From Symbiodinium natans (Eukaryota > Sar > Dinophyceae > Suessiales > Symbiodiniaceae): a stretch of 20,323 nt of DNA. The stretch spans positions 183,554 through 203,876 of the forward strand of contig CAJNDS010002013.1 in assembly GCA_905221605.1 (NCBI GenBank), written 5' to 3'. Each line of letters opens with the position of its first letter. Positions within the stretch are counted from its first letter, which is position 1. Of this stretch, positions 7,801 through 17,580 are shown piece by piece. Under the pieces are notes generated by a model. It searched no databases and was not told where the DNA came from. It worked only from the letters and a program-made list of their open reading frames with translations. The translations under genes were made by a program, and so were the position numbers.

Positions 7801-7894
7801 TGCAAGGCCCTCACAAGCAGCCAAATGGACCGGAAGAGGAGGCGGGGCATCCGACGGGGCGGCCGCAGAGCGAAAATAGGGGTCGAGCCCGTAG

Positions 7895-8160
7895 CCTTTT
7901 ATGGGGATATGAGTAACCAATATTCTAAAAATGAAGATAATATTTGAAAACTAATCCCAATAGAGATCATAATCACGAATTGAATGATGCAAAAATATTA
8001 TATCTAAATACGATCATCATCAAATTCAGAAATTTGGAATTTTTGGATTTCGAATCCATGATTTTTTGAGAATTTGGAGGGATAAGAAGAAAGAATTCCT
8101 TATTTATTGGAGCATATTTGCATATCGAATGAAGATGAATATTCGCCTAGTTGGTCTTGG
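7895..8160. other. AT-rich island downstream of folC
   Basis: About 265 bases much richer in A and T than the flanks, with AATTT, GAATTC and ATATTT runs. It lies between the subtelomere and the 3' end of the first gene, so it may hold the folC 3' end signals. No open frame or RNA gene was recognised in it. Confidence 0.45.
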
Positions 8161-8248
8161 GACCTTTGGGAAGAAATCAAGGGGTTCATGTCCTGGTCTT
8201 GAGTTGACAAGCTGAAGCGTGAAGAGATGACCAACTTGCGAGTTTTGG

Positions 8249-11200
8249 TCAAATCTTCGCTTGCTGCAGTCCATGCATCTTGCTCCGCTGCAGGCGCACC
8301 TGCACATGCAAGCTGCAAAGACAAAGCTTCACCACAAGCAGCAAAACCACAGCAGAAATGGAAGCAATGCTTGATAAGCGCTCGGCGCAGTCCGCCACCA
8401 GGTACAGGGAGCCACAGATCACAATCTGCGATGCAACCTGAAAGCTGTCTGCTGGATGCTGTGTGTTGTCGACTCCTCTACCGGGCAAGCTGGGGAGGCC
8501 ACGGCATCTGCCTGCGCCACCTGAACAAACTGTCACTGGCAGTCTGGCAGGGATCGGCATCCGAACCCAGGCCTCAAGGGCGGACTGCAGATCAGGACAT
8601 GCTTGGGCATGTCCTGGTCACAGATGGGAGGCGCATCTCTTCTTGCTCGGAGCTTGTCTAACACAAGCCGGGGCTTCGCAGATGAGGTCTCAATGACCAG
8701 ACCGAAGCCAGTATGTCGTCCGGTGCCTTGTGGTTGTCCCCAATCGTGGAGATTTAAGGAGGTTCATGGAGGTTCTAGGTCGGGCCTGCGCTTGTACCCA
8801 AGGCATTCCTTCCACTTCGGAGAAGCCCACAGTGTAGACGGCATCCTCGTACATGCAAGATCGGGCCAAAACGGTGCGGCAGCTTGAGCTGGCCTCATCT
8901 GAATGGAGTAGCTCGTGGAGGATGGCGATGGCATCCTGCACATCTCGTTGTCACAATCAAGCTCTCAACAAACATTCCAAGCATTCCACTCTAGTGACCT
9001 TGCCCGCGCTCAGGGCTATGACCTCGGGGAAGCAGATTTGTTCTGACGCTCCACACACGCGGGCTAGGCATGCAACAGAACTGCATTCAGCGGGAGCGTT
9101 GCCGCTTTTGATTGTTGCCCTTCGGCAAGCAGGGTGCTGTAACGAAGTCCAATACGACCGATGCAGCAAAACAAGAAAGGAGTGCTCTGTTGCATGCGTG
9201 ATTCTGCTTGGTTCTGACTGCAAGTAAGATAACTTGCCAGTTCAGGATCCTTTGTTATGCTGGAAATTTAGGACGAGGTTGTACTGATCCCGATTCACAT
9301 TCGCAGTTCCAAAATGGTAGCAGAGAGCGAGCACGACGAAGGAAGGAAAAAGCCACACATCCCAGGTGCCAAGCACAAGTCTTTTTGGCATCTTTTCGCT
9401 AGCCGAAACAGCTTGTGAGAAGTAGGTTGCGCCAGCGCACCTCCAATCTCCGCCCATCCTCAAGCGCCACAATGTACTTCCACGGTTCCGGACCTGGCGC
9501 AGCGACTTCCAGCACTTCCTATAGGCCCTGGGCTGCATTCTGCGGCCCAATCAAAGCATGTCAAAGAAAGGTTCAGGGGCCCCGCAGCCCCGTCTAACTC
9601 CGGCCCGTAAACTCCCGACGCCGAACTCCCCGTAGTAGAAGCAAACTAGGAAACCCGTCAAAAAAGGGGCTTCATGGGAAAGACCGCGAAACAAACGTGA
9701 CTTCGGGGGGAAGAGTGCCGAGGCGCGCTCAGCAAGAGATTGTGCAACGCGAATAAAGCTTAACAGATTAGTCTTCTGCACGGCGTGTGTCGCTCGCCAA
9801 GTACGAGGGTCTATCAGTCTATCCTGACATAGCGGAAAGTGGGCGGACGGCAGGCACGGCAAAGCATGAGCATGCAGCCTTCGGCTTCGACGACTCCTTC
9901 AGCTTTGTTCAAGGTGGCATCCGACTCAAGGTTGCGAAGCTCGATGCCATCGCCAGCTTGAAAGGGTCTGCGCTGGAGGTGTTCTGGCCACATCAAAATC
10001 CGTTGGAGGATAGGTCCACCTGGAAGCAAGCTCAGGACATCCACGACAAGCCGTCCGGAGTCATCGAAGCCCAGCTCGCGCTCCTGTGCGCTGGATGCCC
10101 GCACTGATCTAAACTTGTCCACGTTCAGAACACGCCCACGCACATTCACTTCTGTCACAATATGTCATAACAAGGCTAACTCTGGTTCATTTCTTCGCCA
10201 CACGGTTTTGAGTTTGAGCCCTGCGCAGCGTCCTCGTCGGTCAAAGAAGAGACGAGAGCCGCCCTCCCTTCGAGGCCCTCGTGCTCGGTCCCGGGCTCGA
10301 ATTCTGCAGCAAGTACGACCTTGGAGTGCAGCGCAGACTGCAACAATGCGCAACTTGCGTGAGTGCAGGTTTGCTGAGTGTGTTTTTGTGTGCTCATGTC
10401 ACTTAGGCCATACATTTGTGCCGCTTGACATGATCCTGCACATGATAAAGATGTTTTCAAAGGTCTTGTTCGTTTACCAGCGCAGGGGACGGCATCTCCA
10501 GGACGGTGCCGTGGAAAAATCAGATTGCGGGGCTGGACAGCTACTCGGCCCTTGCCATCCTCCAGCTCAAGGATACGCCTGCCAGGATGCTCCTCCGGAC
10601 TGCAGGGGTATCTGCAAGAGGACTTGCTCAAAAACCGGACCACGTTTGGGTTCCAGACTTCAACCAATACAGAGCAGACATGACATGGAGGGTGAAGGGG
10701 CAGGGCACACTAGCCTTGCAAACGGGCGTGCCCACAACTTGGGCGAAACTGCACTTGAGAAAAGAGAGAAGGATCCACAGAGCAAGCCCCGTGCGTGCGG
10801 GGCAAGGCTCAGGAGGTCTCGACTGTCAGACTGTCATGGCAACGGAAAAACAATCACTGGTCACCGGGATCGTGGAGCGCTGCGCAGCAGCAATGGCTGC
10901 CCCTGCCGACGATGCATCCGCACTTTGCGATCGCAGGCGGCGGGCACGGGCTGGGGCGATCAGGACAGCGTCGCGTCGGGAGCCAGGAATAGCTCCGCGG
11001 ACCCTGTTTCTTTAAATGGCCTTTTTGCTGGCAGCAGGTTCCATTGTGTGACTGCCCATTCTTCCCGAGGCAACATGTTGAGAAACTGCAATGCGAACAA
11101 CCTGCCGGAAAACGGAGACAAGTGGTTCCCCCTGTTCCTCTGAAACTTCGCATCCTCTGTTAACTAACTTCGGCACTGCAGCGACCCAGAAGTTATGCGC

Positions 11201-14200
11201 TCTTGGAACAAACCTACACGTCGAAAAACATGGGGTGCACCGGGATATATACCCTTCTTGGGAACCCCCTTGCGGGGTATGTTGCAATTTCAGTCGCACG
11301 ATCTTACGGTCCTGTATTGGCTGAGGCCGTATCGCCAAATGGTCTAAAAAACTAGTTGAGTTGACTGGTGTGTCGACTTGCTCCTCCATCTCCTCATCCG
11401 TGGCTTCGCACAGGGTGCCTGTGAGACCGTTCAGGTGCCCCGCCGCTTCCAGACCCGAAATCTCCACAAGGGCTCCAGGACCAAGCTCGGCGACTTGCCG
11501 GCGCTCAAGCACTTCACTCCCGAACTTCAAGAGTTTGTCAAAGAGTACAGAGCCCCTCATGATGTCCATAAGCTCTCCAGTCTTGTCATTGGACTGAAGC
11601 CAAGACCAGACCGCCTGTGGATCCGAGAGGAACTTGGCGAGGGGATCAGCTTCAGAGCCTTTAGAGCCATCCTGTGCGGCTGCAAGTTCCTGAAAAGTTT
11701 GGTTGTACTCTTTCAGCTGCGCCTCATCTTCCAGCAGTTCTTTAAGGATGCCTTGGATGTTGTTGGCGCCATCGGGCTGCTCTAAGAGCTCCCGGAAGTC
11801 CTCTGCATCAAGCGGCCTGCGCGTGCTTTGTGTGCTTTCTGTGCCCTGGGTTGCCTTGCAAGCGAGGGAAGCTCGGGCGTTCGCCGTCAATCCTCTCGGA
11901 CTCCGCGCCGGCAAACGCTGCCAGAGAAATGCTGCTGCAAAGGCCCATGACCAAAGCGCAATAACAAGAATAGGAACTGCCTCAGATTTGCACTTCACTT
12001 GAGAAGCAAATGATCAAACTGCCGTGATTCCGGCGGGCACGTGGAGCTTCTTGGCATGACAGCATCTATGATACCCTGGCCACTCAGCCACTTGCACATT
12101 GCAGCCCCCAGCTAGCGTTCACCATCCTTCAACTAAATCGTGCCCTTCTGACACTCGACTGAACATCCTTGTCATCGACCAACACGTTTCAAACCGAACC
12201 TTTACATGTCGGTAGTCACAGTCACTGTAGTCGATCTGAACCCAGCCAAGATGCAACTCTAACATGGTGACGCTGACGGCGGACATCGTGCCAAGACATG
12301 CGCCCACCACCAAGTACAAAGTATGCGTTGCTTACAATGCCTCTGTTGTCACTAAAATGCTATGTTGTCGGGAAAGCTTTTGTCTCCATGAAGACTGCCG
12401 TGGGTTGCATGTTAAGCCAGCTTTTGTTGTGGCAGGAGATCCATGTCCATGCGTGTGCTAAGAAACATGTCTCACTCACCAAGCTGGCTGCCCAGGACAC
12501 CGGCTGCCCTCGTGGTCGGACTGCTTTATCGACATAACCTGATGCAGTGCTGCAGCTTCGGAGCGCCAGGTGGAAATGGGAGCGAAACACGTATCCCGAG
12601 CTCCACACCTCCCAAAGCTTCCGCAGCATGCGGATTGTGCGCACCATCAAGGAGCACACGATCAGTGCCCAACTGAAGCCATTCCAAGCGTCCTGCCCTG
12701 TCAGCTGTAATGGCTGCCCTACATGTCTTGCTCTAGCAAACCTACGTCCCAGCAAGAGTTGGCTATTCGGGGCCCAGGCCACTTTGTGGCAGCCATGCCG
12801 GACGCAATGGTTCCTGGCACCGATACCGTGCCCTGATGGGAAAGCCCGAATCTGAGCCCACCAGCTCCATTGTTCAAGCTCAGGCACAAGCCGTCATCAA
12901 GCACAGACTCGTCGAGCACTTGTTGGCTGCCTGACGTGCCTTTGGAGCAGACGACCCGTGTGAGATTTGCTTGTCTGCGCCGACGCTTCTCTGAGCAGCC
13001 CTGCGCAATGCCAGGTGCTGACGTCGGAGCTCCAGCAGCATGGCCTTAGGTCTGCATCTGTGTTGCTTTGCCCTTGAACGACATTGAATGGCAGATCAAG
13101 GCCATTACCAATGCCAGGGCAGCATTGGAGCGCTGGTAGTCCCCTCGCAGAAATTCGTGATGTGCAGGTGTCGACACTGGCATCGACTCCGTCTACCCGA
13201 GTCTACCCTCTGATGCCCGCTGATGCCCTAAGTTTCCTGCCCAGCAGTGGTAGCTGAAGCTCCTCGCTGAAGCCTTCAACCTTTGTATAGAAGCGATCTC
13301 ATATCAATGCATCTGACGTCACGCTGCCCAAACGAGACACTGACACGCAATCGCTGGACTTCGGCTATCTCACCTGCAGTCAGGCAACGTCTGATTGCAA
13401 CCTTTAATGGCATGATGATGTTCTGGCTGAGCCTCTACTCTACTCTGAGATGCGCATGTCAGAAGACTTGGGAGACTGCATGTGCGCATATACTCCTACA
13501 AAGAGATTGGGGCACGTCACGTTTGACCTCTCTTACGCCTTCGAGCAAGCCCTACATCTGACTCCCGATGATGCAGGATGCCTTCACCCTAATGTCAAGG
13601 CAAGAGAGTACGGTTGGCCGTGAGGCGAAGAGACTCCGGCGTTTTGCTGGAAGCGGGAACTTCAGCAAGTGCTGTGTGCTTGCCGATGCGCTGTCATTCT
13701 AGACGAATGCAGAGGTGTGTATACCCAAGCAAAGGCCTGATTTAAGAATTTGGGCAACGACGAGAGATGCAGAATCTCTCTGTAAGACCCGACATGCTTC
13801 TCACGAAGTTTCGCCAATGACAGCAATGCCGGATGCCCGATGCCAATCACATTTGAAGAGGAGTGCTTTGGACCGAGCACAGCTGTGGGCACCTTGTTGG
13901 CTGGCACCCGGCGAAACCACCTTCGAATACTCCAGCCATTGCTAGACAGCATAAGGCATAAGCCATAGCAGAACCGTGAAGCACTGCGCCTCAGCTGGCT
14001 CGACCCAAGTGATGGGCCTGGCTGCAAAGATGAGGCTTTCAGTGGGGCATGGCTCAGCATGCGCTGGATGGTATATATACGGGGCCGGGTCCTATCTGAC
14101 ACCGCTCCATTTTCCGGCATCAAGGTCCCTAGGTATGCGGATGGCGCCCCGCCACAAGGAGCACTTCCCCAGGCACCAGTACCGGTGTGATGCTGGATTC

Positions 14201-17200
14201 GCCTGCCAGGGGCAGAAGCCACTTAGGACTGTCTTCCCTTCAATTCTCTCTAAGCTCAGAGAAACTGTCTTCATGGTTCACCCCGCCTACATTCATTCTT
14301 TTTGCCAAGGCGCAGCATAACTTCTCATTTCCTGGAGGAGTGCCTGGTCCGTGTCTCCTCCAGCGAGCAGCCAAGCCTCGATGGCCTTCTCCATCGTGCT
14401 TGAAGCTAAAGCACGGTTCCGGCAAACGAGTGCTGCGTGGAACGCGTCGTTTAAGGTCCGAGAGTGGAGCCATAAGTCGCCTCCCAGCTCCGTGTCGATA
14501 ATGGCAGACATGCGGGAGGTGAGTCGGTAGGCCTCCGCCGGCTGGTTCCGGATAAGCTCCTTGACTTTCTGATCCAGTTCGCGAAACTCTGCCCGCAGTG
14601 CTTCGCTCTCGGCTAGCTTCACAGAAGACGGTTCATTGCAAACCTGACAGAAACAGAGGAAGTGGTGGGAGTGCTGCAACCGGGATCGGCGCCGCTCCAG
14701 CGCGCTTTCGAGATCCGGCAAGTAACTGATGCAAAGCTCCTCACCCTTCTTGCATTGCTTTGTGATGTGCATCTTCAGGACCGAGTTGCGCCTGTCCCCC
14801 CAGTACCAAACCACATTGGGCCGGCAGCTGTGGTTGAACCGGGCCCCTTGCAGAAAGCAACCCAACATCTCTTTGTTTTGGTTCTGGGTGAAGGTGTTCG
14901 TCCTGCAAATGCCAATAGCTGTTTTTGTCGAACCGGTGCAGTCCTGGAGATCCCAAAACTGCTGCTGGGTGATAGCATCCAGTTTGGAAATCATCTGCCG
15001 CAAATCAGCTTCGCATACCTCCCGCCGATCTTTCTCCAATGGAAGTTTGCTCCTCTGGACCAGGAAAGCTGCTGGCTCCTTACATGCACTCTAAACTCAA
15101 AATCCAAGTACGGTCATCGCTTGTGCAACCCACATCAAGCCAAGCATGTCTTCTTGCAGAAGCCAAATCAGAGGAGCGTCACTCAGAATGCATTCGCCCT
15201 TCTCCAAGTCGCACAGCGCGCAAACCCCAAGCCCTCTACCTGGCAAGGGTTTAACCTCCCACTTTGGCTCGGCCATGACTGAAGCCGCAGAGCCCGAGGC
15301 TGTACGATTGCATTATGGTAGGATTGTAGGCCTGTCGGATCGGTTGACGCATCACATCTCCAAAAAACAGCAGTTTGTCAGCTGCGACTAAAGAGTTCTC
15401 TTTGTCTTGAAAGGCTTGCGACTTGAGAGTAAACGGTGCTGCGGCCACTGCTTTTGTGCTGTCTGTGGCAAGCAGATATCATTGTGAGGCAGTCGTTTTA
15501 AATTTGACAGCCTGCTAAAAACTTGAGAAGGCAAAATGAATTGACAATTGATGTCCCAATCAGGCTGGCTAGACCGTGAGCCCACCGCTTTCGCACAGTC
15601 GGTGATGACTTTCTTCACCTTGCTCTTCGATCTACTTCGTAAGAAATTTCTCTCGTTGTTGCTTGGTTGTTGATTAGGTGAGGGTGGATGCTGCAGCATG
15701 CGGTAGCTGAGCCAGCCACACTCTCTGACATGCCCGACGCAGCCACGACAGCAGGGCGATCCAGCTGAAATATCCCTGCCTGAGAACGATGATACTGAGA
15801 TGGTCCTTGTGAAACACGTAATGCCGTGCAAAGGTCACCAGCTGCTCAGACGTCTGCCTTGTGACTTGCTATCTCTTCTCGCGTCGAACCAAGAAACTTC
15901 TCATGGTCCATCGCTATGCTCGAAATGGCACAGACCTCAGGGAAGGCGCTTTCCTCGTATGATTGACAAAAGCACCCCATTTGGCTGAACGAGCTTTGCT
16001 GCAAAGGCGTCATGGCTTGGTCATCACCCGCTTTCTGAAATATTGATGCCGACCATATCTGGTCTTCACTGCCTCGTAATTACCTGCATCCTGGACAAAA
16101 CTGTGGAAACCAAGATGATGCCAAGGCACAGCTGGCTGAATCAGGACGTTCGTAGCATCGTCACGCCCGCCCATGCCAACCTTCGACGGCCCAGTGGGGT
16201 GCCCAGCGGAATGCAACTTCCCAGCCCGAAAGGCCAATTACACAGTCAACGCTTGGTCAACGAGCAGAATGTGTCCGGACACTCGTTTCTACCAACTCTA
16301 GTGATGTATCGCCCTTGCGCGTCCGATGGCGATTTCTCTTGCGCACGTGCTCTGTCGCAACGTCGGATGAATCCACACAATTACTGGTACAAGTATGATG
16401 GACTCACAATGCCCGCTGAAGGAGCCTGCGCTCCACCCATTAGCGAGCCAAAAGAAGAGGTCAAGTTTGCCACCCCATGCATGTTCTACGGCCGAACCGA
16501 ATGCAGCACCTGCATAACATACTGGTTTCCACACTCCATGGTGGCCCCACCCCAACATGAAATAGATCTGGCATGTGCCCGCCCGCGCAGCCTCGATAAT
16601 GGCCATGTCGACCTGGCGCAGGTTGTGTCTTGTAAACATGGTGACACAAAGATGACCGTGGTTTGCAGGACGTACAGTCCATCAGTCGGCAAATGTCTCA
16701 TGCTCTCCCATGCCTTCTGTCGGGCAAAGAGGGTTAGCGCCATGACGACTTGCAACTCAAACGTTGTGAGGGTGAGCGTCCTGTGAGCAGTGGCTGTTGC
16801 TGTGTTCTGCTTTGTCAATGCGGCAGGGGCTTCTTGGGAGACGGCCCTCCGAAAACCACAAGACAATGCTAAACAATGATACAAGCACGTCAGACTCCAG
16901 ACGACGTGGTAGGCGGGAGGTTCAGGAAGCATTCTATTCACACCCGCTCAGGCTTCATGAGCGCGGCCAGACTGGCTCAAGCAAATCTTCAGTCTCTGCC
17001 TGGCGGCTTCTCCGTCCGTGAGCCCGCAGGTTTGAGCGATCTCAAGCTGGAGAGACGTAAGCTGCTCTTTGGAGAAGTCTTTGTCCTTCATCGTACTCTG
17101 AAGGCTTTGTTAGACTGTTTGAATGCTAAGCTAGGCTGGTCACTGTAGGTCAGAAGTCAAAACATGAGTGGATATCACTGATATCCTGGCCGTCTTCTGC

Positions 17201-17580
17201 CAAGCGAAAAGAATCAAAGGGCTCCACAAGATGAGGAGATGTAAACATAGCAACCCGCAGTCTTGCCTGCCTGAGCGTCCCAACATTTCGTGCAGAGACG
17301 AATCGCTGCAGAACACACTCGCTTCGTGCCTCAATGCCGAGAAAAGCATAGCGCAAACCTCGGCATCGGCTCTCTGGACATCTCCTTACGACTCTCTATA
17401 TGATTTCGTGCTGCTACTGAGTGGAAGCTAAGGCAGCTAAGGCACGCTCCCCTTACCGTTCGTGCCAGCCACGTGTAGCACGCGGCCCGCAAGCGACTGC
17501 TGAGGAGAACCGAGGCGCTCCAGGGCAGCTCTGACCCGACCCAGGCCGGGGTCGATCTCGCCACGTGGCATGGCCGACAT
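8249..17580 (-). CDS. folC: Folylpolyglutamate synthase / dihydrofolate synthase, 16-exon model
   Basis: The enzyme ligates glutamate to folates (or to dihydropteroate) using ATP, which retains folates in the cell. Proposed exons: 17580-17446, 17305-17177, 17097-16973, 16780-16714, 16612-16592, 16180-16130, 15935-15858, 13892-13794, 13280-13241, 13143-13072, 12918-12783, 12697-12609, 12538-12480, 8935-8782, 8613-8567 and 8437-8249. All phases fit and give 496 residues. Motifs appear in family order: P-loop AGTNGKGS (38-45), FTSPHL (66-71), LTTFE (134-138), VDMAIIE then VGMGGRDDATN (153-170), SSIAMDH (181-187), DYQRSNAALA (250-259), GRLE (320-323), VLLDGAHNP (332-340) and IVICGSLYLV (439-448). 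The usual EKAGI is reduced to SHK(AD). Least certain are the end of exon 7 (15858 or 15852), exon 8, the 11/12 junction (a conserved WPG lies just past the donor) and exons 14-15 (GA donor). A targeting exon upstream of 17580 is possible. Introns 7 and 13 contain other genes. Confidence 0.8.
8936..12479 (-). other. folC intron 13, host of a nested gene
   Basis: The donor GTGAGT follows exon 13 (VSWAASL) and the acceptor CAG precedes exon 14 (DAIAILHELL), both phase 0. The 3544-base intron holds the complete LEDGR-module gene (9399-11998) on the same strand. About 460 bases before it and 480 bases after it show no further gene. Confidence 0.65.
9399..11998 (-). CDS. Signal-bearing protein with two LEDGR modules, four exons
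   Basis: Exons 11998-11382, 10599-10478, 10103-9895 and 9518-9399 join in phase to 355 residues, ending in TAG. Intron 1 has a GCAAGT donor, intron 2 GTAAAC and intron 3 GTCGTC. Residues 10-27 are hydrophobic (ILVIALWSWAFAAAFLW), followed by an Arg/Ser/Ala-rich stretch to about 50. This suggests a signal peptide plus transit peptide for the plastid or secretory route. Residues 62-168 are helical and acidic. Two related modules follow at about 173-235 and 293-351. Each has G-x-x-(V/I)-E-(I/L)-x-(G/N)-L-E, an LN..., then (L/V)-x-LEDG and V...RNL(I/L). The second halves, ILELEDGKGRVAV and YIVALEDGRRLEV, come from exons 2 and 4, which supports the exon joins. Such short beta-type modules recur in dinoflagellate proteins (from memory, unchecked). 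The function is unknown. The whole gene lies inside folC intron 13. Confidence 0.65.
13893..15857 (-). other. folC intron 7, host of a nested SET gene
   Basis: Runs from the donor after exon 7 (GCAGAC, or GTCTGA six bases later) to the AAG acceptor before exon 8. At about 1965 bases it is the second-longest folC intron and contains the SET-domain gene at 14293-15276. Bases 15277-15850 and 13893-14292 show no further gene I can name. Confidence 0.6.
14293..15276 (-). CDS. SET-domain protein (putative lysine methyltransferase), two exons
   Basis: Exon 1 starts at ATG 15276 and carries the SET N-terminal signature GRGLGVCALCDLEKGECI. Exon 2 runs to the stop at 14293. Two junctions fit: 15158/15052 with a GCAAGA donor (292 residues) or 15130/15054 with GTTGCA (302 residues). 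In the shorter model the catalytic-core motif FNHSCRPN is at about 112-119, GEELCISYL at 143-151, and a post-SET type CFCQVC zinc-binding cluster at 173-178. A helical C-terminal part of about 110 residues follows, as in SMYD-like and fungal-type SET proteins. The SET fold transfers methyl from S-adenosylmethionine to lysine, but the substrate cannot be told from sequence. No MYND zinc finger or targeting signal is seen. The gene lies wholly inside folC intron 7. Confidence 0.8.

Noticed and set aside
8440-8566. Apparent frameshift in folC before CGSLYLV
   Set aside because: A frame with VEESTTHSIQQ looked coding one base out of register. Treating 8566-8438 as an intron (donor GTTCGG, acceptor CAG) joins SALEAW to VASQIVICGSLYLV in phase, so no frameshift is needed.
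10115-11143. 342-codon plus-strand frame
   Set aside because: It is antisense to intron 1, exon 2 and part of intron 2 of the nested minus-strand gene, whose module halves match each other. The plus-strand peptide resembles nothing.
11312-11377. 66-base in-frame intron in the LEDGR-module gene
   Set aside because: It would join EEMEEQ to DRKIVRLKLQ, which looked like a module end. The GCAAGT donor at 11381 joined to the exon at 10599 gives a full module (RILELEDGKGRVAV) that aligns with the second copy, so it is preferred.
11500-11998. Plus-strand frames opposite exon 1 of the LEDGR-module gene
   Set aside because: They mirror a GC-rich minus-strand exon that has a clear signal peptide and an acidic helical region.
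16460-16480. WGGKLD resembling the FolC GLGGRLD motif
   Set aside because: It lies in folC intron 5. The real motif, VGMGGRDDATN, is at 16180 with matching splice sites and phase.
16043-16786. 247-codon plus-strand frame
   Set aside because: It lies antisense to folC exons 4-6, which carry clear family motifs. Its peptide has no recognisable domain.
16962-16982. Possible relict dinoflagellate spliced leader ending TGGCTCAAG
   Set aside because: Only about two thirds of positions match the leader as remembered. It is on the opposite strand to the genes and overlaps the end of folC exon 3.
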